A program made the position numbers and the translations under genes. From contig NC_014722.1 in the NCBI RefSeq assembly GCF_000198775.1, positions 1,929,386-1,993,385 on the forward strand: a DNA stretch of 64,000 nucleotides, given 5' to 3'. This document shows, piece by piece, positions 16,552 to 25,734 of the stretch (within the stretch, counting starts at the first letter, position 1; the number at the start of each line of letters is the position of its first letter). This stretch comes from Mycetohabitans rhizoxinica HKI 454 (lineage in GTDB: Bacteria; Pseudomonadota; Gammaproteobacteria; Burkholderiales; Burkholderiaceae). Below the pieces are notes generated by a model. The model was not told the origin of the DNA. It saw only the letters and a list, made by a program, of their open reading frames with translations, and searched no databases.

Positions 16552-19353
16552 ATGACGTTGAGCCCATTACTTCATCAGCGAAATCATGATGCAGACCTAA
16601 CAATAGATTTCGGCGAACGCCTCGCGCAGCTAGTTGGCGCCCCACCACGGCTGAAGACGGCGCCGTCCAGCCATGCGCATCACCACGGCCGGATCGAAAG
16701 CCTGCCTCACGCGTGGAAAAAACAGCTTGCGGCACGCAGCCGCGCGATGACTCAATTAGAAGGCCTGCCCCACGACGGGAACGTGCGTTCAGTGCCTGTG
16801 TCAGCGGTAGACAGACCTTCAGCGCAAACCCTGCCCACCTCCGATAGCACCTCATCCTCGCTGAGCTTGGTCGAGATACACGACCTTGCTCGGAATTGCC
16901 GGAACCTGATAGCCCGCATCACGCGGTCCCCGTCCGAGCAGCGGACCGTTTCGACGGAAAGATCCGTGGCAGGTGCGTCGCAACGCGATGTCCGCCTGCC
17001 GCGCGCCATCACGCGGATGGGCTTAGGTACCGCCATGCGCGGCGTGTATGCCGCGATGGCCACCCCAATTCAGGTCTTCAAAGGTTGCACGCAAACCACT
17101 TCCGACGGTCTTGATCAGTCTTCCGAATTAATAGAAGCTGACCCACTGGACACCCTCAAGCAAGCAGGCATCTCCGAGGAAATTTTCAGCCGGAACGAGA
17201 AAATCGGTGCCGACGGCACGTTGGCCTTGCTGGCGGTCATGGAGATCAAGTCAGGCATTCAAGAAATGGCGCATGCCGCCAGGCACCACAAGGAACTGAA
17301 GCACTCGATCAAGCAACTCGAACAAGAGGTCGCCTGTCTTGAGCGGCTCGCCGGCGTTGCCGGCTCAACGCGGGATCACAACCGTCCCGCGCAAGCGGCT
17401 TCGGTCCGACTGTTCACCGACGCGCAATCAATGATGACATGCTTGCGCGCCGTCATGGAAGTCAAGCGCCAGGTGATGACGTTTACGCGACAGCAAAACC
17501 GTGCCGGCGCCGCATTAGGGGCATGCTCGATCGCTTCCGGCAGCACCGTGCTGGCCAAGGCTTCAGTCGGCATTGCCGCCAAAGCTGCCCTGTGCGCATC
17601 GGACAGCCCTGCCGCAGCAGCACTGGATCATGTCGCAGGCCTCGCAACGCTGGGCCTGGAGCCGCTTGTCGGTGCCACGGCGCTCGCCAGTGGTGCATAC
17701 AAGGTTCATCGTTCGCGCCAGCAACTCAGCGCGTTCCGCGCCGCCAAGGCCGCAACCGACACACGCTTGAAAGACGCACATATCGATGCCCTGATCGGTC
17801 AATTGCGTCAGAACGGGCACCCTCTAGACCCTGAAGACGTCGAATGGCTGCACCGCTACGCGCGATTCCAATCACTCAAGTCGGAACAGCGGGATCAGTT
17901 CTTTACAAGCTATGCGCGATGGAACAACAGCTTCCTCGCTGGCAGCGCCCTCTATGCCGCCAGCACGCTGACCAAGGCCGGCGTGGCGGGCGCCATCGCC
18001 GCCGGTACAGCAGGCGCCGCGATAGCCCATCCCGCCGTCGCCGGGGGCCTGCTGGCCGTGACAATAAGCGGGCTGCTTATAATGAGCGCATCCTCGCAGC
18101 GCACGCTCTTCGACTACCGCAAGCAGCGGCGCTATCAAACCTACTACACCGACGATGACCCGGAATTGAATCGTACGTTCCTGGAATCCATGGACGTGCT
18201 CAATTGGGGCAGCAGCATTGCAACGCCGTTGGACGGCTTGCTGCTGCAATCAGCATTCTACAAACAGATATACCAGCGTGAAGACCGACGTCAAACATTT
18301 CTAAGCCAGGTCGCGGACCAACTCGGCAAACGCTACGACGACAAATATGTCTACACCGGCGATTCCGACGCGCGTGGCACTAAGCCGTCCACCCAGCAAT
18401 TTATCGCGAGCACGGCCCGACGCACGGCGCAAGACTCATTGGGACGGCTGAAGGCAGCATCATCGTTCCTGGCTCACAGTGCCAAGCTAAACTCCCCGCA
18501 CAGCGCGACGCGCGCCGCCCAGCAAGCTTGGAACGGCTCGCGCGAGTATCTGACCCGAAGCAGCTTGAAAACATGGCTCGCCCAACCGACACGAGAAGCG
18601 CAAGCGGCCCAGATTGAGTTGCTTGAAGACATGCTAGACACTCAGGCCACTTATCTGCGCAGGAAACTCGAGGCTAAAATACAGACCTATCAGCACGTGG
18701 TGAACAAGTTGAGCGGCACGCCCGCCCCCTCTGCAGACGGGCACGCCATCGAGGACGTCAGGCTCAGCACCGTGGACGCCACCGACAACACGTCGCACGA
18801 ACACCAATTCAAGGCAATATTCGCCCCACTCGATGCGACTATCACGCACGTCGAGGATGTCCGCATCGAGAACCATCCGGCCGACATGCCGCGCAACCTC
18901 GCGCTGAAAGAAATCCTGGTGGGGCTAGACAAGGATCTAGAATATGATCAGCGACTGTATCGCGACGCATTGGCCGTACGGGCGCAATGCCGGAAGCTGA
19001 AGCGCCAGCTGCCGTTGACGAATGCACACGAGCGGCAACTGGCCATTACCATCGACCAGTTCATCTCAGTGCAACAGGGTGAACTCGTCGATCCGCACGC
19101 GCGCCACGCCGACTTGGCAACAAGCCACGACAAGCTCGCGAACTATCTGATGAAAAGCGCGCCGAAACGCTACCGTGATCTGCGTGGCAAGCTGATTGAA
19201 ACGCTGATGCAAGCGACGCGGCAGATCGACCTGTGCCGTGCATGGCACGATGGCGAAGCGGCTAAGACGCGAGATCCAGACGCGTCGGATGCGGCTTTGC
19301 GCCAGCCACGACACGCATTTCCAGACTTAAGGCAGCATCACGCGGTTTCCTGA
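16552..19353 (+). CDS. Large protein of unknown function, candidate secreted effector
   Basis: 933 residues, not assigned to a family. The first 150 residues are hydrophilic, Ser/Thr/Arg/His-rich and without a signal peptide, typical of T3SS substrates. A coiled-coil-like segment lies at about 245-268 (ELKHSIKQLEQEVACLERL). Two long small-residue hydrophobic stretches occur at about 318-348 and 460-513 (GVAGAIAAGTAGAAIAHPAV region), able to insert in a membrane. The C-terminal 400 residues are alpha-helical and charged. It stands alone, close to two harpin-like genes. An imperfect hrp box (TTCGG-N15-TACGC) sits 90 bases upstream. Effector role is inferred from context and composition; an ordinary membrane-associated protein cannot be excluded. 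Confidence 0.6.
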   Translation: MTLSPLLHQRNHDADLTIDFGERLAQLVGAPPRLKTAPSSHAHHHGRIESLPHAWKKQLAARSRAMTQLEGLPHDGNVRSVPVSAVDRPSAQTLPTSDSTSSSLSLVEIHDLARNCRNLIARITRSPSEQRTVSTERSVAGASQRDVRLPRAITRMGLGTAMRGVYAAMATPIQVFKGCTQTTSDGLDQSSELIEADPLDTLKQAGISEEIFSRNEKIGADGTLALLAVMEIKSGIQEMAHAARHHKELKHSIKQLEQEVACLERLAGVAGSTRDHNRPAQAASVRLFTDAQSMMTCLRAVMEVKRQVMTFTRQQNRAGAALGACSIASGSTVLAKASVGIAAKAALCASDSPAAAALDHVAGLATLGLEPLVGATALASGAYKVHRSRQQLSAFRAAKAATDTRLKDAHIDALIGQLRQNGHPLDPEDVEWLHRYARFQSLKSEQRDQFFTSYARWNNSFLAGSALYAASTLTKAGVAGAIAAGTAGAAIAHPAVAGGLLAVTISGLLIMSASSQRTLFDYRKQRRYQTYYTDDDPELNRTFLESMDVLNWGSSIATPLDGLLLQSAFYKQIYQREDRRQTFLSQVADQLGKRYDDKYVYTGDSDARGTKPSTQQFIASTARRTAQDSLGRLKAASSFLAHSAKLNSPHSATRAAQQAWNGSREYLTRSSLKTWLAQPTREAQAAQIELLEDMLDTQATYLRRKLEAKIQTYQHVVNKLSGTPAPSADGHAIEDVRLSTVDATDNTSHEHQFKAIFAPLDATITHVEDVRIENHPADMPRNLALKEILVGLDKDLEYDQRLYRDALAVRAQCRKLKRQLPLTNAHERQLAITIDQFISVQQGELVDPHARHADLATSHDKLANYLMKSAPKRYRDLRGKLIETLMQATRQIDLCRAWHDGEAAKTRDPDASDAALRQPRHAFPDLRQHHAVS

Positions 19354-19377
19354 TGCCGTTTAATTTTTTGATTTTGT

Positions 19378-19454
19378 TGGCCCGCCCTGCAGGATTCGAA
19401 CCTGCGGCCTACGGCTTAGAAGGCCGTTGCTCTATCCAACTGAGCTAAGGGCGG
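19378..19454 (-). tRNA. tRNA-Arg (anticodon TCT)
   Basis: Full cloverleaf on the minus strand: acceptor CCGCCCT/AGGGCGG, D-arm GCTC/GAGC, anticodon loop CTTCTAA giving TCT, T-arm GCAGG-TTCGAAT-CCTGC, discriminator G and an encoded CCA at 19378-19380. Confidence 0.97.
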
Positions 19455-19513
19455 TCAAGGGAGTGATGATTGTACTGCGTATCACCCGTTCGCTGCTCCA
19501 TCGGGGCTCGCGC

Positions 19514-19557
19514 GTCGGCTTAGAAGACCGATGCGCTATCCCAACTGAGCGATAGAC
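19514..19557 (-). pseudogene. Truncated tRNA-Arg remnant
   Basis: Minus strand reads a D-arm-like GCTCAGTTGGGATAGC and then the anticodon arm TCGGTCTTCTAAGCCGA, the same TCT anticodon as the intact tRNA-Arg about 60 bases away. No T-arm or acceptor 3' half follows, so this is a degenerate partial duplicate. Confidence 0.75.
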
Positions 19558-19632
19558 AAACAGGTGCTCAATTATAGCTGAACAACGCAGCCGGCTCCGA
19601 TTGCCGGCTCGCTCTACGCGATAACGTAACGT

Positions 19633-20481
19633 CTACGCCAACGATTGGGGATGGAAAAAGAACCAGCCCAGACAAGCCAAGCCGGCTATCACGCAATAAA
19701 GGCCGAATGAAGCCAACCGCCCCCGGCCTTCGTAATAGCGCATCAGAAAACGCACGCTCAGATATGCCGCGATGCCGGTCAGCACGCCTCCTAGCGCCGC
19801 GTCAGCCAATTGCGCCGGTGCGTGAAACAGCTTAGGCACCTCGAGCAGGCCCGCCCCAAAAATAATCGGCGTACCGAGCAGGAACGCGAACTCCGCCGAC
19901 TTTTCCGCGGACATGCCAGCACCCACGCCGGCAATCATTGTCAAGCCGCTGCGCGAGAAACCCGGAATCAGCGCACCGATCTGCGCGATGCCGACCAGCG
20001 CGGCCTGCCTGAACGTTAGCGCCTCAGGTACACGCGCCTCGGGTGCACGCGCCGCGCGCGCGCGCTGCAACCGGTCGCCGATCCACAGCAAAATACCGTT
20101 GATCACCAGTGCCAATGCCACGATACGCAAGTCATGAAAGACATGCTCGATCCGCTTTTCCAGCAGAACGCCGACGATGCCTGCCGGAATCGTGCCGATC
20201 AGCAACGCCCAGGCTAAATGTCCGTCCTCGGTACGGCGGCCGCCCAGCGAGCCGAACAAGCCTTGGATGATCGCGATCCACCGCGTGCGGAAATACCACA
20301 GCAGCGCAAAAGCAGTGCCCAAATGCAGCGCTACCAGAAAGGGCAACAGTTGCGGCGCATGTTTGTTGATGTGCATGTCGAACAGTGCCGGCACGAGCAG
20401 CGTATGCCCGAGGCTGCTGACCGGGAACAACTCGGTCACACCCTGCAAGACACTCAGGAAGATCAGAAACACAAGGCTCAC
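19633..20481 (-). CDS. uppP: Undecaprenyl-diphosphate phosphatase (UppP/BacA family)
   Basis: Integral membrane enzyme that dephosphorylates undecaprenyl diphosphate to recycle the lipid carrier for peptidoglycan; raises bacitracin tolerance. 282 residues. The start is a GTG at 20481 with GGAGGA about 10 bases upstream. Signature regions: [17 protein letters not shown] near residue 13 (the Glu-rich active-site motif and Ser/His residues) and PGFSRSG near residue 172, the second conserved loop with Arg and Ser. About eight hydrophobic spans are visible. The [10 protein letters not shown] variant differs a little from the common EFLPISSTGH, placing it in a divergent BacA subgroup. Monocistronic. 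Confidence 0.92.
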   Translation of the reverse strand: MSLVFLIFLSVLQGVTELFPVSSLGHTLLVPALFDMHINKHAPQLLPFLVALHLGTAFALLWYFRTRWIAIIQGLFGSLGGRRTEDGHLAWALLIGTIPAGIVGVLLEKRIEHVFHDLRIVALALVINGILLWIGDRLQRARAARAPEARVPEALTFRQAALVGIAQIGALIPGFSRSGLTMIAGVGAGMSAEKSAEFAFLLGTPIIFGAGLLEVPKLFHAPAQLADAALGGVLTGIAAYLSVRFLMRYYEGRGRLASFGLYCVIAGLACLGWFFFHPQSLA

Positions 20482-20748
20482 GAAAGAAAGTCCTCCATGT
20501 AAATGACAGCATCAGCGCGGGCTCCTTTTTGGCATGCCGGCATAGGCTTGTCCGTGCGGCAGGTCGCACACGCTGGCCGCCGCTGATGAGTATCGTGGTT
20601 GTACATTTATTGCGCGTGGACTCGGACTTCGATAGGCCATGACAATCTTGTCGGTCGCCGATACGACCTCACACAACACGCCTGTGCTGTAGTGGCGCGA
20701 TGCCGCGGCATGGACCGCGGCAGTGGCAGCACAAAGGCGACAGACCAG

Positions 20749-20835
20749 TTATTTAACCAGCTTATAGAAAAAGAGGAACGTGCCGCCAGTAAACATGCCA
20801 AAAAGCGCACATCCCATCGCCATGGCCAAGTCCAT
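20749..20835 (-). CDS. Small single-span membrane protein (28 residues)
   Basis: An ORF too short for usual callers: ATG at 20835, TAA at 20749-20751. A strong GGAGAGGAG ribosome site ends 6 bases before the ATG. The product starts MDLAMAMG, has a hydrophobic centre (ALFGMFTGGTFLFFY) and ends in the basic KLVK, i.e. one membrane helix with a positively charged tail. No family is recognised. It lies between uppP and the divergent epimerase gene. The ribosome site and membrane-compatible composition argue for expression; conservation is untested. Confidence 0.5.
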   Translation of the reverse strand: MDLAMAMGCALFGMFTGGTFLFFYKLVK

Positions 20836-21060
20836 GATCATCTCCTCTCCGATACGGTATGGTCTGAGTGATTATCGACAGCGATCTGCCGGCGAACAAC
20901 CAGAGAGAACCCGCATAGCCGACATCCGGCGACACACCGATATCATGGAAAACCCGCCCGTCGGCAGGCCGTGCGCCTGACGGCGACACGGCATTCGACA
21001 ACCCCGGGGCAGGCACCGTCGGCAGCAGGGGCGCCCCACTTTTTCTGCTTCGATTACAAG

Positions 21061-21969
21061 ATGCGTTTCCAGAACCAGGATGTCATTGAACTCAAACGTG
21101 AGCGCGCCAGCTTGCTGGTCGCGCCGCAATCAGGAGGCCGTCTATTGCGCTGGCGCGTGGGCGGCCACGACGTCATTGGATGGCCGGACAACGCGAATTG
21201 GAACGAGCCCGCCCGGGTGCGCGGCGGCAATCCGCTGCTGTTCCCCTTCCTCGGCCGGCATCGCGTTGATGGCACAATCGGTCGATGGCGCGATCACGCC
21301 GGCGTTGTACGGGCGTTGCCGATGCACGGATTCGCCCGCGATCTGCCGTTCGAGCCGACGATCGACGTGGCTAACGCCCGCATCGACATGACGCTGACGG
21401 ACAGCGACGCGACCCGCACCGGCTATCCATTCGGTTTCCGGTTCGATGCGATCTATCATCTCATCGACGGCTACACCCTTGACGCGACCCTCACGACAAC
21501 GAACACCGGCGACACGCCGCTGCCGTACTATGCGGGTCATCACTTTTATTTCTCGCTGCCTCACGGGCTGCGGAGCGAATCCCGGCTCTCGTTACCGCCG
21601 GCGCGGCTGCTGTACCAGCGCGACGACGGTGCGATCGCCGAAGCGGCTGCCGCGGCACGCGAGTACCGTCTCGACGACGCGCGTATCGTCGACCGTTTTC
21701 ATGCACTAGACCCGTTGTCAGGCGGGGCGCGGGTCACGCTGCACACACCGTCACTGGGCCGCACGATCACGCTAGCACTCGAGCGCCCCGGCTCGATCCC
21801 GTGGTATGCCGTCACGACGTGGACCGAGAAACCTGATTCCGATTTCTATTGCATCGAACCCTGGCTTGGTTTGCCAGATGCCATTCACAACGGACTTGGG
21901 TTACGTTGGCTTGCGCCCGGGGCGAGCGAGCGCGCGGTGCTGCGAATCCGCGTAGAGCTTGACGAATGA
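21061..21969 (+). CDS. Aldose 1-epimerase family protein
   Basis: 302 residues from the ATG at 21061 (MRFQNQDVIELKR). Galactose-mutarotase-like beta-sandwich, interconverting anomers of an aldose or hexose phosphate in the cytosol. Conserved features: GGRLLRWRVGG at the start, NPLLFPFLGR, MHGFAR with the substrate-binding His, YYAGHHFYFSL with the second His, and the catalytic-Glu region FYCIEPWLG. Length and lack of a signal peptide fit the YeaD/YihR-like branch rather than secreted GalM. True substrate unknown. The next gene begins 112 bases downstream on the same strand. Confidence 0.88.
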   Translation: MRFQNQDVIELKRERASLLVAPQSGGRLLRWRVGGHDVIGWPDNANWNEPARVRGGNPLLFPFLGRHRVDGTIGRWRDHAGVVRALPMHGFARDLPFEPTIDVANARIDMTLTDSDATRTGYPFGFRFDAIYHLIDGYTLDATLTTTNTGDTPLPYYAGHHFYFSLPHGLRSESRLSLPPARLLYQRDDGAIAEAAAAAREYRLDDARIVDRFHALDPLSGGARVTLHTPSLGRTITLALERPGSIPWYAVTTWTEKPDSDFYCIEPWLGLPDAIHNGLGLRWLAPGASERAVLRIRVELDE

Positions 21970-22080
21970 CGTAAAATGAATCGTTTTATGCCCCGCCCGC
22001 ATGGCCCGGCCAGCGCCTTGCGGGCGTCGCGAGGTTCGATGCAGAGAATAAAAAGTGGTTTTTCCGAGAGGCGCAGCACG

Positions 22081-22779
22081 ATGTTTCAACGCGTGTGCGC
22101 CCTCGGTTCGGTGCAGTGCGTGACGGTATGCTGCGGTATCGCGTTGTTGCTGTCCGCGTGCAGTTCCGCCCCGGTCGGTTCTGGCTTCTATCGCGTCGCG
22201 CGGGGCGACACGCTTTCGCGGATCGCCCAACGAAACGGCCAAAGCGTCGCTGCGATCGCGCGGTGGAATAATCTGTCCAATCCGGACGTGATCGAAGTTG
22301 GCCAGCTGCTGCGCGTCGCGCCCCCGACACGTCCGGCGCCGTCGCGCAGCGCGGCGGCTGCGCCGAACACCACTGCTACGGCCAAGGTCAGGCCTTCGTT
22401 GGCGCCCGCCACGACGATCCGCTTGATCTGGCCTGCCCGAGGCGACGTCATACGCCGTTTCAACGGCATGGATTCCAAAGGCGTGGACATCGCGAATGCG
22501 CCCGGCACACCCGTGGTCGCCGCCGCAACCGGAACCGTCGTCTATGCCGGCAATGGTTTGCGCGGTTACGGCAACTTGCTGATCATTAAGCACAATGCCA
22601 ATTTTTTGACCGCCTATGCACACAACCGCGCCCTGCTGGTCAAGGAAGGACAGAACGTCACGCAAGGACAGACCATCGCCGAAATGGGTGATAGCGACAG
22701 CAACCGGGTCGCACTGCACTTCGAGCTGCGATACGATGGCAAGTCGATCGACCCGGCCCGCTATTTGCCACCGCAATAA
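22081..22779 (+). CDS. NlpD-like LysM/M23 lipoprotein, catalytically degenerate
   Basis: 232 residues. A lipoprotein signal (ALLLSAC-S, lipidated Cys about 26) targets it to the periplasm. A LysM domain follows at about 35-80 (YRVARGDTLSRIAQRNGQSV... VIEVGQLLRV), then a Pro/Ala linker, then an M23-type domain about 115-230. The zinc ligands are not kept: the usual HxGxD motif reads KGVDIA and the HxH motif reads ALHFELRYD. It therefore probably activates an amidase (NlpD/EnvC role in septal peptidoglycan splitting) rather than cutting peptidoglycan itself. The start at 22081 is preferred for GAGG upstream and because the lipobox then sits at the normal distance. Confidence 0.88.
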   Translation: MFQRVCALGSVQCVTVCCGIALLLSACSSAPVGSGFYRVARGDTLSRIAQRNGQSVAAIARWNNLSNPDVIEVGQLLRVAPPTRPAPSRSAAAAPNTTATAKVRPSLAPATTIRLIWPARGDVIRRFNGMDSKGVDIANAPGTPVVAAATGTVVYAGNGLRGYGNLLIIKHNANFLTAYAHNRALLVKEGQNVTQGQTIAEMGDSDSNRVALHFELRYDGKSIDPARYLPPQ

Positions 22780-22837
22780 CGGCAAGCGCACGCCCCGCGT
22801 CGGACGACAATGCTTGTCACCGTTCCCATCCCGCGGA

Positions 22838-23656
22838 TCAACTTAATTTAAGCTCGCCCAGGAAGTGGCGCGCGTAGCGCTTGTTGATATCGGCGAGGCG
22901 GAACAGCGTGAGGAAATCTGCGACGTTGAAATCCGGATCCCATGCGGGTGCGCCGCATATCCTCGCGCCTAGGCGTAAATAGCCCTTGATCAGCGGCGGT
23001 GGGGATACCGCAGAGCCGGTGGCAAGGTCGTCCGTCGGCAGCGGGGTATGGGGGAAGGCCCGGTACTCTGGCGCAGTCATCGACGCGTCCCGCAGCGACG
23101 CGAACAAGTTGGCCGCGTAATGCCCGCCGTCCGCCATCGGGACACTCGCACAGCCAAGCATCGTCTCATAGCCGTTTTGCAGCATGTATTCAGCCAGTCC
23201 CGCCCATAGCGATATGATCACCGAGCCGCTACGGTAGTCCGAGTGCACGCACGAGCGCCCGACTTCGACCATCTTGGCGCGCAGATGCGTAAGGCGCGAA
23301 ATGTCAAATTCACTTTCTGCATACAGCTTGCCGATGCGTGCCGCCTGGTACGGTGGCAGCACACGATAGGTCCCAACGACCTGCAGCGAGTTCAGGTCGC
23401 GCACTAGCAGATGATCGCAGTACGCGTCGAATTCGTCGACGTCCTGGCCCTTGGGGCCTTTGAGTTGCGCTCCCATTTCTTCTGCAAAGACACGATAACG
23501 CAGCCCTTGTGCTTCGCGAAGCTCTTCTTCCGTCCGTGCCCAGGCCACGCCGAGATGATGTTGTCCAGCAACCGTTTCTTGCGGCCGAGGAAGACTCCTG
23601 CGTGAATCGAGGGGAATGGACGCAAGCGGCAAGGTAGGATTCGGCAACTCTCGCAT
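22838..23656 (-). CDS. olsB: Ornithine N-alpha-acyltransferase OlsB (GNAT family)
   Basis: Transfers a 3-hydroxyacyl chain from ACP to ornithine, making lyso-ornithine lipid, a phosphate-free membrane lipid. 272 residues. After a 35-residue variable N-terminus comes the GNAT core: ELREAQGLRYRVFAEEMGA, DEFDAYCDHLLVRD, VVGTYRVLPP, then EVGRSCVHSDYRSGSVIISLW with the acyl-carrier contact region, and GCASVPMADG. The C-terminal PPLIKGYLRLGARICGAPAWDPDFNVAD stretch is typical of OlsB and related hemolysin-like acyltransferases. Convergent with the NlpD-like gene. A decayed sixA lies upstream. Confidence 0.9.
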   Translation of the reverse strand: MRELPNPTLPLASIPLDSRRSLPRPQETVAGQHHLGVAWARTEEELREAQGLRYRVFAEEMGAQLKGPKGQDVDEFDAYCDHLLVRDLNSLQVVGTYRVLPPYQAARIGKLYAESEFDISRLTHLRAKMVEVGRSCVHSDYRSGSVIISLWAGLAEYMLQNGYETMLGCASVPMADGGHYAANLFASLRDASMTAPEYRAFPHTPLPTDDLATGSAVSPPPLIKGYLRLGARICGAPAWDPDFNVADFLTLFRLADINKRYARHFLGELKLS

Positions 23657-23765
23657 TGGCGTGTCCTGTCAAAATTACAGAAAGGTTGCGTGCAATGTAG
23701 AAATCAGCGGTGACGTGTGGTGGCAAACAGGATGATTCGGTGACAACATACGCAATCGACACGAA

Positions 23766-23950
23766 TCACACAAGGTCCGGATTCACGACGGCGCGCAGCA
23801 CAGCCTGCGCTTGTTCGTCGCGGCGGCGGTTGGATGTCCACCAGATCCCGCCTTTTTGAGGCCCCAGTTCGCTTCGTCACCAAACAGCAGATCGGTTTTA
23901 CGTTCGGGAAGGTATTCGGCGTCGGCATGACGCCACAGAATTAGATTCAT
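23766..23950 (-). pseudogene. Decayed sixA (phosphohistidine phosphatase)
   Basis: ATG at 23950 begins MNLILWRHADAEYLPERKTD, the exact N-terminus of SixA with its RHG-type motif. This is joined directly to a C-terminal SixA segment LLFGDEANWGLKKAG and then, after a frameshift, IWWTSNRRRDEQAQAVLRAV ending in NPDLV and TGA at 23766. The central part of about 90 residues is deleted. Confidence 0.75.
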
Positions 23951-24181
23951 TGTCGTTACGATGCCCGTGCACAGCATTGACTGTTGCACCGAATTCAGTC
24001 GCGAGGACAGCTCCGATTGCAGTTCGACAGTGTGCACGGCGGCGATGACGCGCGCATGTCCGGCGCACTGATGCGCCCACTACGGGAGCGGGCACAGTAC
24101 ACGATACATCGATACAGCACAGTGCACTGCACCGAAAAAATTGACGTCGCACCAATCGTTCAACTATAATCAGCAATTCGG
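23951..24181. other. Intergenic before tRNA-Pro
   Basis: About 230 bases without a recognisable gene; together with 23657-23765 it flanks the sixA remnant. Nothing further seen. Confidence 0.5.
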
Positions 24182-24258
24182 CGGAGCGTAGCGCAGCCTG
24201 GTAGCGCATCTGATTTGGGATCAGAGGGTCGTAGGTTCGAATCCTATCGCTCCGACCA
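24182..24258 (+). tRNA. tRNA-Pro (anticodon TGG)
   Basis: Acceptor CGGAGCG/CGCTCCG, anticodon arm CTGAT-TTTGGGA-TCAG giving TGG, T-arm with GGTTCGAATCC, discriminator A and encoded CCA at 24256-24258. Confidence 0.96.
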
Positions 24259-24275
24259 ATATTTTTACAAAGATT

Positions 24276-24296
24276 CGGCGACCCTGACGGTCGCCG
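24276..24296 (+). terminator. Terminator after tRNA-Pro
   Basis: Perfect 8-base stem CGGCGACC/GGTCGCCG with loop CTGAC, followed by TCTT, 18 bases after the tRNA. Confidence 0.65.
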
Positions 24297-24413
24297 TCTT
24301 CAAATTATTCTCCCTATTCTCTTCAAAAATTTTCTGCTTTCGAATGCTTAAGCGGCACTCGATTTCAGAATATGAAGGTATATTCCACTGAGTGGGACAT
24401 GCCGCAAAGCACA

Positions 24414-24441
24414 GAGCTGGACGCTCAGAGAGCGCCAGCTC
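24414..24441. repeat. Long hairpin downstream of the LPMO gene
   Basis: GAGCTGG-a-CGCTC pairs with GAGCG-CCAGCTC around a 3-base loop with one bulged A, ending 27 bases past the LPMO stop on the minus strand. It could end LPMO transcription although no U tract follows. Confidence 0.5.
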
Positions 24442-24468
24442 AGCCCACTTCAACGCTGGTGTGCTTGC

Positions 24469-25203
24469 TTACTCACGCACGATCGTTACGTCACTGCAAT
24501 TGAAAAAGCCCTCGTTGCCTGCATCTATACGCTGCCAGTAGCTGTAAAGAATCGCATCGCCTACCCGGTTTTCCGGAATAGGAACGTTCAGTTTATAAAA
24601 TGACTGGACATTCGGCAAATGGCCTGCGCCATTAGCTGGCACCGGGACCGGGGCGGGTGCATCGTAAATCAGGTCAAGGTCAGACCAGCTTAGGGGCCGA
24701 GTCGGATCATATGAGGGCTTGGAGATAAACACACGCATGCGTGAAGGATTATGCGCTGTCGTATTTTCCCAGGTCAGCTCTATCGCACCATTTTTGGGGG
24801 TAATTTTGGTTTTACGCCAAAGGGTCGTTGGTGCGCGGTCTAGTCCCTGCTTACGCGGATCACCTCCCGCGCACAGTAGCCCGTCGGGCACGGCGCGTTT
24901 GACCTCGTCAAAATCCTCGGGATTCCTTGGATTGGCGGAAAGCTCGTTCCACTGCACAAACGGATAAGCACTGTTGTCACCTGCGCGATAGGCAGCCAGG
25001 CAATCCGCGTTCGGAATACCGGAGCCGTCAGGTGACGACCAATAGCCTCCGTCCAAATGGCATTGATACTGTCGGGCGATTGGAAAGCCTACCGCGCCAT
25101 GCGCGCTCACTTCCTGCACCATGCCGCTTAAGCTTGCCATCCCCGCTAACCATAGCCAGGTCGCACGCCAGCCCCGGCTAGAACGCCCCAAATTTCGTCT
25201 CAT
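24469..25203 (-). CDS. Secreted chitin-active lytic polysaccharide monooxygenase (AA10, chitin-binding protein)
   Basis: Copper enzyme that oxidatively cleaves crystalline chitin outside the cell. 244 residues from the ATG at 25203 (AAGGAG site upstream). A 34-residue signal peptide ends VSA, leaving His35 as the mature N-terminus, the first copper ligand of the histidine brace (HGAVGFPIARQYQC). The second ligand is the His in ENTTAHNPSRMRVFISKP. Cysteine pairs and the ending EGFFNCSDVTIV are typical of AA10. No separate chitin-binding module is attached. Endofungal Mycetohabitans are known to secrete such a protein by type II secretion to enter hyphae, so a fungal-wall role is likely. A PCuAC copper-chaperone gene lies 1.4 kb upstream on the same strand. 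Confidence 0.93.
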   Translation of the reverse strand: MRRNLGRSSRGWRATWLWLAGMASLSGMVQEVSAHGAVGFPIARQYQCHLDGGYWSSPDGSGIPNADCLAAYRAGDNSAYPFVQWNELSANPRNPEDFDEVKRAVPDGLLCAGGDPRKQGLDRAPTTLWRKTKITPKNGAIELTWENTTAHNPSRMRVFISKPSYDPTRPLSWSDLDLIYDAPAPVPVPANGAGHLPNVQSFYKLNVPIPENRVGDAILYSYWQRIDAGNEGFFNCSDVTIVRE

Positions 25204-25734
25204 CGCTTTCTCCTTGAGATAAAAATTCAGCTTGCACCACACCAGCTCCCAAATAGTTAGGCGATAACTACAGCGCCCAACACCACTGCAACAGCCAACC
25301 GACGTACCTACCGGATACGCCGATTCACTCCTTGCCCGCTTGCCGCCGGCTCCACGCAAGCTGACTTAAACACGCTGAGTGATGCAAGCCACTCGATGCG
25401 TGGCTCCAGTCGCACTTCTCCGTGCGGCTCACTTTTTCGTGCTCAATATCAGCCTCGTGGTGCTTTGCGATTTTTCAGCCCTTAACCCGTTTTTCTTCTA
25501 GTTGACTACGCACCAAAGCGTCTCCTCAGATCACGTCTCTAAATATCGTAAGTTTCTGACTTGCTTTCGAACTCACTGTAGACCAGGTGTATTGCTTTCG
25601 CAAGAAATTTTCATGAGCCAGCAAACACGCACGGGCCGTGCACATACGAGGGCGGGCTTCGCGTGGTGAAGGGCACGCAAAACTCGCCAAACAGTTACGA
25701 TTAACTTAAGACGAAGCCAACGAGTACTACGGGT

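Noticed and set aside
24265..24453. 62-codon minus-strand ORF downstream of LPMO
   Set aside because: Covers the tRNA-Pro terminator and the long hairpin; no ribosome site or homology.
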